Shown here: positions 5,441 to 13,607 of the stretch, piece after piece | Numbering within the stretch: the first letter of the stretch is position 1 | Layout: the number at the start of each line of letters is the position of its first letter | Source: Pirellulales bacterium | Lineage (GTDB): Bacteria; Planctomycetota; Planctomycetia; Pirellulales; JAICIG01 | DNA: 15,442 nucleotides | Direction: 5' to 3' | Assembly (NCBI GenBank): GCA_025924495.1 | Contig: JAICIG010000163.1 | Coordinates: 1-15,442 of the forward strand | Made by a program: the position numbers and the translations under genes | Notes under the pieces: model-generated | Databases searched by the model: none | Told to the model about the DNA's origin: nothing | What the model saw: only the letters and a program-made list of their open reading frames with translations

Positions 5441-6598
5441 TCAGGCCGCTTTGCGTTTTCTTCGCGCGGCGATTTCTTCGTAGATGGCGAGGATTTCGCG
5501 ACAGTTGCGTTCGAGCGAGTGGTTTAGAGCTAGCTGGCGTGCGGCGCGTCCCATGCGGTCTCGGACATGTTCATCAAGTAGCGGCCGGAGCGCTTCCACA
5601 AGTTCCTCGGCATCGCCGGGATCATTGACGAGAAAACCGTGATTACCCTCGGTCATCAATTCGCCCGCGCCGTTGTAACGACTGGTGATGACCGGCAGGC
5701 CGCTCGCCAGCGCTTCCAGCACCACGAGGCTGCACGGATCGTAGAATGTTGGCTGCACGTAAACGTCGGCCGCGGCATAGTAGGGAACTGCGTCGTCGAC
5801 GGGCCCTACGAAGGTCGTAGCCGCCGCCGCGCCGCGTCGCTCGGCCAGGCGGACATACGAATGATGGCGCTTGCCGCCCACTACGGCCAAGCGCACGCGT
5901 TCCTGTTCGGAAACAAGCCGCCCAACGGCGGAAAGCAGCGTCGGCACGCCTTTCAATCGGAAGTTGTGCGCCACGATGAGCAGCAACGTTTCGTCATCCG
6001 CGAGTCCCAACTCGTCGCGGACGATTCTGCGATAACGCGACCGATGGCTTGGCGAGAATCGCTCAACGTCCACGCCGTTGTAGACCAGCCGCAGTTGTTC
6101 CCGGCGGACGCCGTGATAGCGTTCAAAGTCGCGAGCGACCATCCTCGACAGTGCGATAAACAGTCGATCTTCGGCCATGTACTGGCCCATGGTTAGTTGC
6201 CGGAAATCACGATAGCGGGGCAGCCAGCGCGTGGTAGAGCGTTTGAACGGTCGCAGCCAAGCCGGCAGCAGCAGCAGGTTATGCTCGAATGCGGCACGCC
6301 GCGAGCCGCCATGGGGCTGGAACACGTCGCAGTGCCAACCGCAGCCCATGTCGTGCGTCACGTCCAAGTCTAGCGCGTCAAGGCAGCGTTCGGCGTCTTG
6401 CGCGAACTGAATTCGTGACTTGACGTTCTCTATCCTGTGCGTGATGACGCCCGTTCGCTCCACCTCAGGCGCAAATTGACCGGCGACTACATGCACCTCA
6501 TGCCTGGCGCGCACTAGCCATTGCGCGAATTGCCAGGTCCAATGTTCCGCGCCGCCGCGCTCGGGCAGTAAGCTTTCGATGATCAGGCCGATGTTCAT
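5441..6598 (-). CDS. GT4 family glycosyltransferase, WaaG-like, LPS core
   Basis: This 385-residue GT-B enzyme probably adds a sugar to the LPS core at the inner face of the cytoplasmic membrane. The N-terminal domain opens with IGLIIESLLPERGGAEHWTW, including the GG loop typical of GT4 enzymes. The C-terminal donor-binding domain has VYNGVDVERF at 172-181, VAHNFRLKG at 209-217 and YDPCSLVVLEALASGLPVI at 286-304. In that last motif Asp287 stands where many relatives have the first Glu of the E-x7-E pair, and Glu295 is the second. The ATG at 6598 overlaps the TGA of the upstream kinase gene as ATGA, implying coupled translation. It is the last gene of the core operon. Donor and acceptor cannot be read from sequence; glucosyltransferase I (WaaG) is the nearest named relative. 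Confidence 0.85.
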   Translation of the reverse strand: MNIGLIIESLLPERGGAEHWTWQFAQWLVRARHEVHVVAGQFAPEVERTGVITHRIENVKSRIQFAQDAERCLDALDLDVTHDMGCGWHCDVFQPHGGSRRAAFEHNLLLLPAWLRPFKRSTTRWLPRYRDFRQLTMGQYMAEDRLFIALSRMVARDFERYHGVRREQLRLVYNGVDVERFSPSHRSRYRRIVRDELGLADDETLLLIVAHNFRLKGVPTLLSAVGRLVSEQERVRLAVVGGKRHHSYVRLAERRGAAAATTFVGPVDDAVPYYAAADVYVQPTFYDPCSLVVLEALASGLPVITSRYNGAGELMTEGNHGFLVNDPGDAEELVEALRPLLDEHVRDRMGRAARQLALNHSLERNCREILAIYEEIAARRKRKAA

Positions 6599-7500
6599 GG
6601 ATGGGCTCCGAGACGGCGTTCCATCGAGCGTTGTTTGGCCAGCACCTGTCGGATCAATCGTTTATCTTCGCTGGACAGCTTGCGCACGCCCAAATAATGC
6701 TTGATAAACGCCAGCCGATGAGTTTGCGTGAGGCGTTCGCGCGGAGCGGAATAGGCGAGCTGCGCCAAATCCTTAATCACCCAACGCCGGCGGAGCCAGG
6801 TGCGCCGTTCGACGCGTTGCAGATCGATCAGATTGACTAAGAACCGGCCGCCTGCCGCCTCACGAATAAAAAAGTGGCAACAGTACAAGTCGCGATGATT
6901 GAACCGCTGCCGATGGAAGCGGCCCGCCACATCGGCAACGGCCTTGATCAGATCGTGGAGACGATGATCGCGCGGACTTGCATGGTGCGGGGCGATTTCC
7001 GCAAAACCCTGCCTGAGAAAATGGTCGAGCTGCACGTAACCTGTAAGCTCCTCCGTCAGCACGAAGGATTCCGCCACGCCGTCGATTCGCAGCTTTTCGC
7101 CATAGGCCACCAGTCGCATGGCCGCAATGCCAAGACGCTCAAGCTGTTCGATATTCAGCGCCTCGATGCGGCCAGGCGATTTGCCGGCGCCCAGTCGCAG
7201 ACGGGCTCGCAGCCAATGCCGCCAGGAGCGGATGAAGTGCTTCTTGAGATATAGTCCGCGAGGACCGCGCCCGTCGTTGAGTTCCAGCCGGCGGTTCTCG
7301 CGGTCGCGCAGGGTCCTCAGCAAGCGGCCCGCGCCGGTCGTCATGATTGCTTCGAAGGTCAACAAGCCCGCTTGCTGCAGGCGCGAGACGAATTCGCAGT
7401 TGACCCAAATCCGCCCTGATTGCAAAGGAATCAAACGGGTGGGGCCGGCCGGCTGGTGCGGCGGATCGATACGCTGACTGTAGGGATTGGAAGAGGGCAT
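6595..7500 (-). CDS. Lipopolysaccharide kinase, WaaP/InaA family
   Basis: Members phosphorylate heptose or Kdo of the LPS inner core using a protein-kinase-like fold in the cytoplasm. The 301-residue product has a probable ATP-binding lysine in LYLKKH (83-88), a probable helix-C glutamate in NIEQLERLGI (116-125), the catalytic-loop motif FNHRDLYCCHFFI (200-212, with HRD at 202-204) and the metal-binding IDLQRV (225-230). HRDxxxCHF followed by IDLxR is characteristic of WaaP-type kinases. The ATG at 7500 is preferred over a GTG two codons upstream, but no clear ribosome binding site is seen for either. It follows the heptosyltransferase gene by 76 bp and overlaps the next gene by 4 bp. Heptose phosphorylation is the expected role given these neighbours, but the acceptor is not proven. 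Confidence 0.87.
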   Translation of the reverse strand: MPSSNPYSQRIDPPHQPAGPTRLIPLQSGRIWVNCEFVSRLQQAGLLTFEAIMTTGAGRLLRTLRDRENRRLELNDGRGPRGLYLKKHFIRSWRHWLRARLRLGAGKSPGRIEALNIEQLERLGIAAMRLVAYGEKLRIDGVAESFVLTEELTGYVQLDHFLRQGFAEIAPHHASPRDHRLHDLIKAVADVAGRFHRQRFNHRDLYCCHFFIREAAGGRFLVNLIDLQRVERRTWLRRRWVIKDLAQLAYSAPRERLTQTHRLAFIKHYLGVRKLSSEDKRLIRQVLAKQRSMERRLGAHP

Positions 7501-7576
7501 GGCCACGCACTCGAGGCGACGGTAAGCCGCCCGGTTATCTCAGATTGTTTTCATTCACCGCAGCCGGTTGCCGTGC

Positions 7577-8629
7577 TCAAGCCGCCGCCGGAGCGGCCTG
7601 ACGCAGCTCGGCCCTGACGGCTCGATACACTTCCTCAATCGACAAATCGCGCATGCAGCGATGATGCCCGAGCGGGCAGGTACGCTGCTGGCATGGCACG
7701 CACTCCAGCTCGAGTTGCAGGTGGATTGCGTGAGGATGGTAGTTTTCGCTCCAAGCGATGTCGGTCGGGCCGAAGAGCGTGATCGCCGGCACATCAAAGG
7801 CGGCGGCAAAGTGCCGCGGTCCGCTATCGGTGGTCACTAACAGCCGGCTGCGGCGGATGCACGCCTTGCTCAAGCCGATGCTGAGCGGTTCGTCCGCCAG
7901 GCTTTGCACCCGGGGATGTGCGGCGCCGCGGACAATCTCCTGCGCCAACTCTCGCTCCTTGGGCCCGCAGACCACCAACACGCTGCGTTTTTCCTCGGTG
8001 GCGATCCGCCGAGCCAACGAAGCGAAGTAGCCGGTCGGCCACAGCTTTGCCGCACCGAAGGCGCCGCCCGAATTGAGCGCGACGACCTCGTTGCCAAGCG
8101 GAAAGCGGAACTTGTTCCACACCGTATCGGCGGCGCGCTCATCGACCGGCGTCGTCGCCAGTTCCACATGTTTTGACACGGGCGGGGCGCCGATGGCATA
8201 GGCCAGGTCCAGAAAGTAATCCAGTACGGGAGCCGGCTTGAAGCGGCCTTTTTCTTTGAGCGGATAGAGCTTGCGAGTGAGCAGCCAGCCGCGGCCGCCG
8301 CGAACGTAGCCGACGCGCTCCTTGGCGCCGCTCGCCCGAGCCCACAATGCCGTTCGCCATGAGTTGGGCAGCACGACGGCCGTGTCGAGTCTGGCCTGCC
8401 GCAAGCGCCGGAAGAAACCGATGCTGCGCTGTTGCGGATTGGATGAGCGAGGGTCGAACAAAATTTGTTCGTCGAGCCAGGCCGTGCCGGCCAGCACGTC
8501 GGCCACGTACGGACGCATGATGCCGACGAGCCGAGCGCGGTTGCCGAAGTGCGCTCGTAACGCGCGCAAGGCGGGCGTCGCCATCACGACGTCGCCGACC
8601 CAGTTGGGTAAAAAGACGCCGACATTCAT
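7577..8629 (-). CDS. waaF: ADP-heptose:LPS heptosyltransferase, GT9 family
   Basis: The enzyme transfers L-glycero-D-manno-heptose from ADP-heptose to the LPS inner core at the cytoplasmic membrane. The 350-residue product starts MNVGVFLPNWVGDVVMATPAL, with the GD motif (Asp13) that marks the GT9 acceptor/catalytic site. The C-terminal ADP-heptose-binding domain shows LNSGGAFGAAKLWP (185-198) and TTDSGPRHFAAAFDVPAITLFGPTD (266-290). Four cysteines at 310, 313, 318 and 325 sit in CVPCQQRTCPLGHHRCM, a pattern typical of the WaaF branch. The start ATG overlaps the hldE stop as ATGA, so it is probably translationally coupled to the gene that makes its donor. WaaF (heptosyltransferase II) fits better than WaaC, but the branch is not certain. 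Confidence 0.9.
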   Translation of the reverse strand: MNVGVFLPNWVGDVVMATPALRALRAHFGNRARLVGIMRPYVADVLAGTAWLDEQILFDPRSSNPQQRSIGFFRRLRQARLDTAVVLPNSWRTALWARASGAKERVGYVRGGRGWLLTRKLYPLKEKGRFKPAPVLDYFLDLAYAIGAPPVSKHVELATTPVDERAADTVWNKFRFPLGNEVVALNSGGAFGAAKLWPTGYFASLARRIATEEKRSVLVVCGPKERELAQEIVRGAAHPRVQSLADEPLSIGLSKACIRRSRLLVTTDSGPRHFAAAFDVPAITLFGPTDIAWSENYHPHAIHLQLELECVPCQQRTCPLGHHRCMRDLSIEEVYRAVRAELRQAAPAAA

Positions 8630-10203
8630 GCTGCATTAGCTCCCGGCGTCTTGCGATTGGTTGGGGAGTCGTAGTGCGGACCATTCAAGGCGCCGCGGTT
8701 GACCGAGGCCAGGATCGACGTCGTCGACACCCCTTCCACCAGCCCCGCGACGCAAACTTTGCCGCCATATGCCTCGACGACTTCGTGTCCTACAACCTCT
8801 GATGGTTTGTAGGTGCCTCCTTTGACCAACACATCGGGCCGCAAATGATGCAGCAAGTTGTGTGGCGTCGCCTCGTCGAAGACGATTACATAGTCAACTG
8901 CGGCTAGCGCAGCCAACATCGCCGCGCGGTCCTGCTCGTTGATCACAGGGCGAGACGGTCCTTTCAGGCGGCGGACGCTAACGTCACTGTTGAGCCCGAC
9001 AATGAGCAAGTCGCCCAAGGCCCTCGCTTCAGACAAATAGCTGACGTGACCGACATGCAGCAAATCGAAGCAGCCGTTGGTGAACACGATTTTTTCGCCA
9101 TTGGCGCGATGATCGGCCGCGCGGCGCGCCAGTTCGTCAAGCGGCAACACTTTAAAACGCGGAGCTGCAGGCGTTGAACGGGGCGCGGCTCGTTCGGCGC
9201 TGGCCTGCTCCTCGAGCAGGCGGGCGCGGATTTCGGCTCGAGGAATCACCGCCACGCCAACCTTTTCCACTTCCAATCCTGCGGCGACATTGCCGAGCCG
9301 CAAAGCGTCGGCGGGCGAAGTCCCGCCAGCGAGCGAGATGCCGATCATGGCGAGCGCCATGTCGCCCGCGCCGGTGATGTCGTAGACCGCCCGCGGACGC
9401 GTCGGGTAAATGCTGCCGCGCCCCGACGCATCGACCAGGGCCATGCCATCGCGGTCCAGCGTTACGATGCCAAGTTCAAGGTTCAGCTCTCTGCGGAGCC
9501 GATCCGCGGCCTGAAAAGCGTGCTCAACCGTGGAGATCTTCACGCCGGTGGCCATTTCGGCTTCGAGCCGGTTGGGCGTCATGCTCGTGGCGCCGCGATA
9601 GCGCGAATAATCGTGCGCGCGAATCGGATCGACCAGCACTGGCACGCCGGCACGGCGAGCGCCGTCGATCACGGCGCGCAATACGCGCGGCGTGCAGACC
9701 CCTTTGTCGTAGTCGGAAATGAGGACGACATCGAAATCAACGATTCGACCGAGCACCTGCTCAATGATTTGGTCCTCGAGTTGCATGCAGACCGGATCGC
9801 GCACTTCGCTGTCGACACGCAACATCTGATGAGGGTGCCGGCCCTGGGCTCGGCCAATAAACCGCTCTTTGACGGTCGTAGGTCGGGTCGGATCGACGAG
9901 CAGGCATTTGTGATCGACACCGGCGCCGGCTAACAGCGTACGAATCAATTCGCCATCGGCGTCGGCGCCGACGATGCCCGAGCAACTGACCTCGGCCTCG
10001 AGCCCGCGCAGCATGTGACAGACATTGGCGGCGCCGCCCAGTCTCGCCTCGCGCTGGTCGGCGCGTAGCAAAATAACGGGCGCCTCCTGGCTGACCCGCT
10101 CGGCGTCGCCGAATGTGTACCTATCGAGAATCAAGTCTCCGAGCACGAGGGTGCGCGGATGCCCGAGGCGATCAAGCGTGGCCAACAAGTCCGAGGGCGT
10201 CAT
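8626..10203 (-). CDS. hldE: Bifunctional heptose-7-phosphate kinase / heptose-1-phosphate adenylyltransferase
   Basis: HldE phosphorylates D-glycero-D-manno-heptose 7-phosphate at C1 and, after GmhB has acted, transfers AMP to make ADP-heptose for LPS. The 525-residue product is a full-length fusion. The PfkB-type kinase domain (about 15-335) has LGGAANV (55-61), ISDYDKGV (162-169) and DITGAGD (275-281), whose Asp281 is the expected catalytic base. A proline/alanine-rich linker (about 335-350) leads to a cytidylyltransferase-like domain with TNGCFDLLHVGHVSYL (375-390, the HxGH being HVGH), LNSDVSVRRLKGPSRPV and KGGTYKPSEVVG. The ATG at 10203 is chosen over a TTG two codons earlier; GGAAG lies 9 nt before it. 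It is the first gene of the core operon. GmhA, GmhB and HldD are not in the window. Confidence 0.95.
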   Translation of the reverse strand: MTPSDLLATLDRLGHPRTLVLGDLILDRYTFGDAERVSQEAPVILLRADQREARLGGAANVCHMLRGLEAEVSCSGIVGADADGELIRTLLAGAGVDHKCLLVDPTRPTTVKERFIGRAQGRHPHQMLRVDSEVRDPVCMQLEDQIIEQVLGRIVDFDVVLISDYDKGVCTPRVLRAVIDGARRAGVPVLVDPIRAHDYSRYRGATSMTPNRLEAEMATGVKISTVEHAFQAADRLRRELNLELGIVTLDRDGMALVDASGRGSIYPTRPRAVYDITGAGDMALAMIGISLAGGTSPADALRLGNVAAGLEVEKVGVAVIPRAEIRARLLEEQASAERAAPRSTPAAPRFKVLPLDELARRAADHRANGEKIVFTNGCFDLLHVGHVSYLSEARALGDLLIVGLNSDVSVRRLKGPSRPVINEQDRAAMLAALAAVDYVIVFDEATPHNLLHHLRPDVLVKGGTYKPSEVVGHEVVEAYGGKVCVAGLVEGVSTTSILASVNRGALNGPHYDSPTNRKTPGANAA

Positions 10204-10644
10204 GCGCAACGTCTTCCATGACGGTGGAGAACTAGGCAGTGATGTAACGAAGCTTTCGTGAAGGTTTGTAGGGCAACGTCGTTGGCCAGTTCCTTTCCGG
10301 CCTACAGAACGCTGCGCCTGGTCCTAAGCGCGAAAGGCAGCGCGGCCCAGACGCTTCCTTGGCCTCGGCCGAGGGTCGAGTTTTACAGCGGATGGCAAAT
10401 CGAGGCAAGACAGGCCGATGCCGCCGAGAGTTTGCCAGCCTTTGCGTCCATCGGCTCTTTCGTCATTCGTTCGCTCGCTGTCAAACTAGGCAATTCACGG
10501 GGACGATAAATGTGCCTTTCCCCCTCTTTAGCCGTAAAAGCTCGTCAAGATTGGCGAACTAAGTAAAACTGCTGTTGGTCATGTCGTTCGGCCCGCGTAT
10601 CGTCTGCTGGCGCCAATCAAAGAGCACTGGGGAAGGATCGCTGC
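10204..10644. promoter_or_regulatory. Divergent intergenic region between hldE and the unknown-function gene
   Basis: No supported gene lies in these 441 bp. It must hold the promoters for the leftward LPS operon and the rightward gene. Short palindromes are present: CAACGTCGTTG at 10274-10284 and the perfect 12-mer CCTCGGCCGAGG at 10363-10374. TGTAGG (10267-10272) and CCTACA (10301-10306) also form an inverted repeat around the first. A TTGACA hexamer reads leftward at 10484-10479 but has no -10 at 16-18 nt. The rightward gene has a clear GGAAGGA ribosome binding site at 10631-10637. Confidence 0.4.
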
Positions 10645-11730
10645 ATGAGCCGCTATGAGTGTTTTGATCGTTCTCAAATTTCTCTGCGGGAGCTGTCCGA
10701 GCGCGGGCACGATTTGCGGGCCGAAGACTGCCTGCAGCTCGACTCGCCGTTTGAGCCGTACGTTCATCCCGAATACGTGGAGCTGATCGAGGCGATCGTC
10801 GCGGCGCGGCGCAACGAGAAGCCCGTCGTCGTGATGATGGGGGGCCATCCGGTGAAGCTGGGTCTGTCGCGATATTTGGTGGATCTGATCGAGCGTGGGA
10901 TGATTACGCACCTGGCGGCGAACGGCGCCGTGCTGATCCACGATTTCGAACTGGCGCTGGGGGGCGGCACGAGCGAGGACGTGCCCAAGTGGATTCAATT
11001 GGGGCAATTCGGTCTATGGCGGCAGACGGGACGGATTAACGACATTATTTCGCAAGCGGCTCGTCGCAGCGAAGGCCTGGGCGAAGCGATTGGCCGCGTA
11101 ATTGAAGAAGAACGTTTCCCGCATCGCAAACTGAGCCTGGCGGCTGCCGGCTGGCGGATGCGGGCGCCCGTCACTGCTCATGTTGGGATTGGCAGCGACA
11201 TTATCCATGCCCATGCCAACTGCGACGGTGCCGCGCTTGGCGCCGCCAGCTACACCGATTTCTTGATCTTCGCCCGCAGCGTGCAATCGCTGGAAGGGGG
11301 CGTGTTTCTCAACATTGGCTCGGCGGTGACCGGACCGGAGGTGTATCTCAAGGCGCTCTCCATGGCCCGCAACGTGGCCCGCCAGCGCGGCAAGGAGATT
11401 CGCCATTTCACCACCGCCGTATTCGATCTGGTTGAACTGCCCGACGATTACCGCACGGGCACGCCATCGAAGAACCATCCGCAGTATTATTATCGTCCCT
11501 GGAAGACGATCCTGGTGCGGACGGTGGCGGATGGCGGCCGCAGCTACTATTTTTCCGGCGACCACCGTCGCACGCTGCCGACGCTTTGGAAAGAGATCGT
11601 GCGCCGGCTGGAGCCCGAACACCGGCTGGCGATGGCCAATGGCGCCAAGTGGCGAGTCGATCCAGGCGCTTCGGTTCCCGCACCGGCGAGAACGGCGTCT
11701 CTGGACCGAGCCGTCGAACTGGGTTGCTAG
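10645..11730 (+). CDS. Conserved protein of unknown function (deoxyhypusine-synthase-like/Rossmann-type), beside LPS heptose genes
   Basis: I do not recognise an assigned function. The 361-residue protein has VVVMMGGHPVKLGLSRYLVDLIERG (61-85), then ANGAVLIHDFELALGGGTSEDV (92-113), TAHVGIGSDIIHAHANCDG (177-195), NIGSAVTGPEVYLKAL (223-238) and FSGDHRRTLPTLW (303-315). The alternating hydrophobic strands and glycine/histidine-rich loops suggest a nucleotide-binding alpha/beta fold; the NGAxxIHDxE plus GTSEDV arrangement recalls deoxyhypusine-synthase-like proteins. The active-site lysine region of true deoxyhypusine synthase is not evident, so that activity should not be assigned. No signal peptide or membrane segment is seen, so it is likely cytoplasmic. 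GGAAGGA at 10631-10637, 7 nt before the ATG, fixes the start. It is divergent from hldE; a role connected to core-sugar metabolism is possible but unproven. Confidence 0.65.
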   Translation: MSRYECFDRSQISLRELSERGHDLRAEDCLQLDSPFEPYVHPEYVELIEAIVAARRNEKPVVVMMGGHPVKLGLSRYLVDLIERGMITHLAANGAVLIHDFELALGGGTSEDVPKWIQLGQFGLWRQTGRINDIISQAARRSEGLGEAIGRVIEEERFPHRKLSLAAAGWRMRAPVTAHVGIGSDIIHAHANCDGAALGAASYTDFLIFARSVQSLEGGVFLNIGSAVTGPEVYLKALSMARNVARQRGKEIRHFTTAVFDLVELPDDYRTGTPSKNHPQYYYRPWKTILVRTVADGGRSYYFSGDHRRTLPTLWKEIVRRLEPEHRLAMANGAKWRVDPGASVPAPARTASLDRAVELGC

Positions 11731-11771
11731 GAGCGGATCGCGTTCGCACGTTCATCATCGGCATGAGCTGC

Positions 11772-11791
11772 GCCCGCAAGACGATGCGGGC
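11772..11791 (+). terminator. Candidate terminator hairpin after the unknown-function gene
   Basis: GCCCGCA (11772-11778) and TGCGGGC (11785-11791) form a perfect 7-bp GC-rich stem with the loop AGACGA, starting 41 nt after the stop codon of the preceding gene. No T-run follows, so it may act with Rho, protect a 3' end, or have another role. Confidence 0.4.
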
Positions 11792-11920
11792 CAGGGAATC
11801 GGCGGTTGCAATAGATTCGCAAGGCGAACTGCGCCCTCCGCGCGAAGCGGCGAAACTTGTCCGAGCCGCCACCGTGCGTTGTAATCGTGCGTCCGTCTCC
11901 CGATGAACAAGGGCAGCCGC

Positions 11921-11926
11921 TATACT
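11921..11926 (+). promoter_or_regulatory. Candidate -10 element for the ABC transporter operon
   Basis: TATACT (5 of 6 to TATAAT) stands in the context CCGCTATACTTCGG, 47 nt before the proposed TTG start of the ATPase gene. No good -35 is seen at the right distance. The CGCTATA context resembles that of the glgP -10 element. Confidence 0.4.
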
Positions 11927-11973
11927 TCGGACGAGTTCGGTTCGCTCTTTGCAGTTTCCCAGGATGCTCGACA

Positions 11974-12747
11974 TTGGATGCAGCCCCGGTCGTGGTCCAG
12001 GCGGATTCGGTCGGCGTGACGTTCGCCGGCGCGATCCGCGCCTTGGACGCCATTAACCTGACGATACGTCAAGGAGAATTCGTATCGCTGGTCGGTCCTT
12101 CGGGATGCGGTAAATCGACGCTCTTGCGATTAATTGCCGGTCTCGCCTCGCCGACGAGCGGACAGGTAAGCGTCGCGGGCCTGCCGCCGAAACTTGCGCG
12201 GCGGCAGAGCATCAAGCTGTCGTTCATGTTTCAAGATGCCACGCTGCTCCCTTGGCGGACCGCGGCTGATAATGTGCGGCTGCCATTGGAATTGGCGGGC
12301 GTCGCCAAGCTGGAACAACAGCGGCGCGCCAAAGAGAATCTTGAAATGGTCGGGCTGGCAGACTTCGCCAGCCGACGTCCGCGCGAGCTGTCGGGCGGCA
12401 TGCGGATGCGAGTCTCCTTGGCTCGCGCTTTGGTGACGCATCCCGAGTTGCTGTTGCTCGATGAACCATTCGGAGCACTCGACGACATTACGCGGCAGAC
12501 GCTGAACGAAGAGTTGCTCGGTCTCTGGCAGCAACATCGCTGGACGGCGGCATTCGTGACCCACAACATTTCCGAGGCGGCCTTCTTGAGTACGCGGATT
12601 ATCGTGATGAGCGCCCGGCCAGGCAGAATCATCGCTGACCTCGCCGTGCCGTTCTCCTGGCCACGACGAGCCGAATTGCGCGCCGCAGCCGAGTTTGCAC
12701 GCTTCGTCGGCGACGTGAGCGCACTCTTGCGAAGGGGACTTGAGTGA
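11974..12747 (+). CDS. ABC importer ATP-binding protein, NitT/TauT (SsuB/TauB/ThiZ) type
   Basis: This cytoplasmic ATPase powers the importer made with the next two genes. From the TTG at 11974 it has 257 residues, the usual size. Walker A is GPSGCGKST (41-49), the Q-loop is FMFQDATLLPW (84-94), the signature LSGGMRMRVSLARAL (139-153) has Met where Gln or Glu is common, Walker B is LLLLDEP (159-165), the D-loop is GALD (167-170) and the H-loop histidine is 197 in FVTHNISEA. LLPWRT after the Q-loop and SARPGRI near 213-219 are typical of nitrate/sulfonate/taurine-type ATPases. The open frame extends upstream, but that part does not look like the family and AGGA (11961-11964) precedes the TTG at 9 nt. 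The stop overlaps the permease start by one base. Confidence 0.9.
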   Translation: MDAAPVVVQADSVGVTFAGAIRALDAINLTIRQGEFVSLVGPSGCGKSTLLRLIAGLASPTSGQVSVAGLPPKLARRQSIKLSFMFQDATLLPWRTAADNVRLPLELAGVAKLEQQRRAKENLEMVGLADFASRRPRELSGGMRMRVSLARALVTHPELLLLDEPFGALDDITRQTLNEELLGLWQQHRWTAAFVTHNISEAAFLSTRIIVMSARPGRIIADLAVPFSWPRRAELRAAAEFARFVGDVSALLRRGLE

Positions 12748-13535
12748 TGCGATTCATGCGCTGGTTCGTTCGCTTCGCGCTGCCGCCCGTGACGCTGTTG
12801 GCCTTCGTTCTGATCTTTTGGCATGTCTCGGTCGTGCTGCTTGGAATCAAACGCTACGTCGTACCTAAGCCTGCAGAAGTGCTGGGGGCAGGTTGGGAAG
12901 AACGAACGACATTGTTTTCGGCTGCGATGATGACGGGCAAGGCGGCCATTGCAGGGTTCGTTTGTAGTTTCGCCGCGGGGCTGCTGACGGCGTGCCTGTT
13001 TTCGCAATCGCGCACCATCCAGCGCAGCGTCTATCCGTATGCCATCTTTTTGCAGACTGTCCCGATCGTGGCCGTCGCTCCGCTGATCGTCAATTGGTTT
13101 GGATACGGCCTGCTGAGCGTCGTGGTCGTGGCATTCATCATCAGCCTGTTTCCGATCATCACCAATGCGACGACCGGCCTGACCGCGATTGACCCGCATC
13201 AGCTGGAGTTATTTGAACTGGCCGGCGCCTCACGCTGGCAAACCTTATGGAAGCTACGGCTGCCGAGCAGCGTGTCGCATCTTGTGACCGGCGCCAAGAT
13301 TTCCTCAGGCTTGTCGGTTGTCGGCGCCATTGTCGGCGAAATCTTCGCCGGCGCCGGAGCGGATCAGACGGGGCTCGGTTATTTGATCACGCAATGGAGC
13401 GGATTCTTGAAGACCCCTCGACTGTTCGCCGCAGTGTTGACCTCCGCGGTGCTCGGCATCGTGATCTTTGGCGCGGTCAGCCTGCTCGGAGCCTGGATCG
13501 TCTCGCGCTGGTATGGCGAAAAGCTGCTCGGATGA
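12747..13535 (+). CDS. ABC importer permease, NitT/TauT type
   Basis: This 262-residue inner-membrane protein forms the transport channel. Hydrophobic segments lie at about 11-32, 64-85, 98-115, 118-142, 184-204 and 226-253, consistent with six helices of the BPD_transp_1 fold. The cytoplasmic coupling loop reads ELFELAGASRWQTLWKLRLPSS (154-175), a clear EAA-type motif (EAA-x3-G) that contacts the ATPase. The ATG at 12747 is used here, giving a TGATG overlap with the ATPase stop; an in-frame GTG one codon earlier is possible. The next gene, for the binding lipoprotein, begins 126 bp later. Substrate cannot be read from the permease. Confidence 0.9.
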   Translation: MRFMRWFVRFALPPVTLLAFVLIFWHVSVVLLGIKRYVVPKPAEVLGAGWEERTTLFSAAMMTGKAAIAGFVCSFAAGLLTACLFSQSRTIQRSVYPYAIFLQTVPIVAVAPLIVNWFGYGLLSVVVVAFIISLFPIITNATTGLTAIDPHQLELFELAGASRWQTLWKLRLPSSVSHLVTGAKISSGLSVVGAIVGEIFAGAGADQTGLGYLITQWSGFLKTPRLFAAVLTSAVLGIVIFGAVSLLGAWIVSRWYGEKLLG

Positions 13536-13607
13536 ACGGCCTCGGGACCGCCATGGCGCTGCAATGGTTAGCACGGAGCTCCCATGCCGCCCGGACGCCT
13601 TTTATTC

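Larger units (their letters stand above)
11731..11973. other. Intergenic region before the ABC transporter genes
   Basis: This 243-bp stretch shows no supported gene. It contains a 7-bp hairpin (11772-11791) soon after the preceding stop codon and a -10-like TATACT at 11921-11926. I looked for a thiamine-pyrophosphate riboswitch because the binding protein is THI5-like and did not find its conserved CTGAGA and ACCTGATC-type segments. Confidence 0.5.

Noticed and set aside
10456..10484. Leftward promoter for hldE based on TTGACA at 10484-10479
   Set aside because: The positions 16-18 nt downstream read GAAAGA-like sequence, not a -10 hexamer, and the site is about 275 bp from the start codon.
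11731..11973. Thiamine-pyrophosphate riboswitch before the THI5-like importer
   Set aside because: I looked for the conserved thi-box segments (CTGAGA and ACCTGATC-type) and found none, here or in the gap before the binding-protein gene.
11857..11973. N-terminal extension of the ABC ATPase
   Set aside because: The extra 39 codons do not resemble the family and cover the -10-like TATACT; the TTG at 11974 gives a protein of standard length.
12231..13199. 322-codon minus-strand open frame opposite the ABC ATPase and permease
   Set aside because: Both plus-strand genes show complete family motifs and overlap-coupled starts. The antisense product is rich in R, Q, S and D without structure and looks like a shadow frame.
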